DNA from: Polaribacter sp. Q13
GTDB taxonomy: Bacteria > Bacteroidota > Bacteroidia > Flavobacteriales > Flavobacteriaceae
Direction: 5' to 3'
Length of the DNA stretch: 64,000 nucleotides
Assembly: GCF_016858305.2 (NCBI RefSeq)
Contig: NZ_CP074436.1
Location: forward strand, 2,934,001-2,998,000
Made by a program: the position numbers and the translations under genes. This document shows, one piece after another, positions 63,025-64,000 of this stretch (position 1 is its first letter; the number at the start of each line of letters is the position of its first letter). A model generated the notes under the pieces. The model ran no database searches and was not told the DNA's origin. It saw only the letters and a program-made list of their open reading frames with translations.

Positions 63025-64000
63025 ACCGCTTTCTAACTCCAAAACTTTCTGAATCATCTTATCATCTTGATGCATAATTCTGTAAAAACCAACATCACCA
63101 AAAAGTGTGTTTGCAATAGCTGCGTTTAAGTATTTTTTTAAACTCTGTTTGGTTTTAAGAGACGGCTTAGAGGTTTCTTTAATGCTAGATAAAAAAGTAT
63201 CAAAAACAGATTCATCTTTGTCAAAATCAGTAATAAAGCTATCTATAGTCCATTTTTGAAGTTTCTTTCTATTATTATCTACATAATCAAACGCAAAATT
63301 ATTTACAGAATTAAAGTAGAAACTAGTCATGTAAGAAGTGGTGTCTATGGGTACAAAAACATCTGGAATAATACCACCACCGCCATAAACAACTTTTCCT
63401 TTTGGAGTTGTAAATTTTAATGAATCTACCACTTTTATGCTGTCTCTACTTAGCAACTCTCCGTTAGCAATTCTATTCTGAAAATCATTATAATAATTTT
63501 TATTTCCTTTATGGTTATAAGGTTTCTGAATAGATCTACCTGTTGGAGTATAATAACGAGCTGTTGTTAATCGCACTGCAGAACCATCACCTAAATCCAT
63601 TTCTATTTGTACCAAACCTTTCCCAAAAGAGCGGCGCCCAATAATAGTACCTTTATCATTATCTTGTAAAGCCCCCGCAACAATTTCTGATGCAGAAGCA
63701 GAGTTTTCATCAATTAAAACATACAAACCACCTTTTTCAAAATCGCCTTTATCGGTTGCAAAAGACTCTTCAATTTTATTCTTATTGTTTTTGGTAAAAA
63801 CAATGAGTTTGTCGTCTTCTAAAAATTCATCAATTATACTGGTAGCAATATCTACAAATCCACCACCATTTCCACGTAAATCTAACACCAAATCTTTCAT
63901 TCCATCATCAATTAAGGAATGTAAAGAAGATTGGAATTCACGATACGTGTTTCTAGCAAAACGATCTAACTTAATATAACCAAGAGAGTCGTTAATCATA
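63019..64000 (-). CDS. S41 C-terminal processing peptidase (CtpA-like), partial
   Basis: The gene runs off the right edge, so its N terminus (signal peptide and PDZ domain) is missing; at least 326 residues are visible. The S41 core has LVLDLRGNGGGFVDIATSIIDEFL, the catalytic Ser in NSASASEIVAGALQDN and the catalytic Lys region FGKGLVQIEMDLGDGSAVRLTTARYYTPTGRSIQ. It cleaves periplasmic proteins or tails. The stop overlaps a CAGT-rich repeat. Confidence 0.93.
   Translation of the reverse strand, partial: MINDSLGYIKLDRFARNTYREFQSSLHSLIDDGMKDLVLDLRGNGGGFVDIATSIIDEFLEDDKLIVFTKNNKNKIEESFATDKGDFEKGGLYVLIDENSASASEIVAGALQDNDKGTIIGRRSFGKGLVQIEMDLGDGSAVRLTTARYYTPTGRSIQKPYNHKGNKNYYNDFQNRIANGELLSRDSIKVVDSLKFTTPKGKVVYGGGGIIPDVFVPIDTTSYMTSFYFNSVNNFAFDYVDNNRKKLQKWTIDSFITDFDKDESVFDTFLSSIKETSKPSLKTKQSLKKYLNAAIANTLFGDVGFYRIMHQDDKMIQKVLELESGN

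Noticed and set aside
1..64000. tRNA or rRNA genes
   Set aside because: No cloverleaf-like or rRNA-like sequence was noticed in the intergenic regions; a covariance search could still find one.

Overview
The window is low-GC DNA from a marine-type member of Bacteroidota, most likely Flavobacteriaceae of the Polaribacter/Tenacibaculum kind. This rests on the FecI/FecR/TonB-receptor set, DUF4286 and DUF4974 proteins, promoters with a TAnnTTTG box, and familiar core proteins (MutS, RecA, SerS, PheS, GlpD). No 16S rRNA or tRNA is visible, so genus is an inference.

Layout. (1) 1-5960 is an accessory island. It looks like the distal end of an integron-type cassette array: three about 135-bp attC-like sites (1593-1726, 2088-2224, 4797-4930) separate a partial NACHT/STAND NTPase, a cassette with no convincing ORF, and a complete retron (PRTase-like effector, msr-msd RNA, reverse transcriptase). 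The right-hand 7-mer of each site is the exact reverse complement of the left-hand 7-mer of the next site, as cassette excision and integration predict. A frameshifted MtfA-like peptidase gene and a MITE-like element close the island. (2) 5962-18689 is housekeeping: trmH-like/mutS, a TPR histidine kinase with its regulator, rsmA-mgtE, a TPR protein, a 48-codon gene behind a sigma-54-type promoter, and serS. (3) 18817-20575 is a dispersed-repeat cluster carrying an IS110-family element with a readable bridge RNA. (4) 20678-40819 holds a FecIR/TonB receptor operon, dinD-epimerase-pseudouridine synthase divergent from recA, a LytTR regulator, dut, an esterase, a flippase, gpsA-ACT-MFS, a duplicated small secreted protein, glpD and nhaC. 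(5) 40848-45190 is a second repeat cluster with a GIY-YIG nuclease, a truncated transposase, an inverted copy of the first IS110 element and a different IS110 element. (6) 45302-64000 holds an RND efflux operon bounded by two regulators, pheS, a response-regulator/PEP-synthase-like protein, twin glutamate dehydrogenases, twin LysE proteins, an alpha/beta hydrolase and a partial S41 protease.

The two most interesting themes are the retron carried as an integron-like cassette next to a STAND NTPase, and two unrelated IS110 elements inserted in the same dispersed palindromic repeat family. For the first IS110 element, all four bridge-RNA guides can be matched to target and donor sequences by eye, around a shared AT core.
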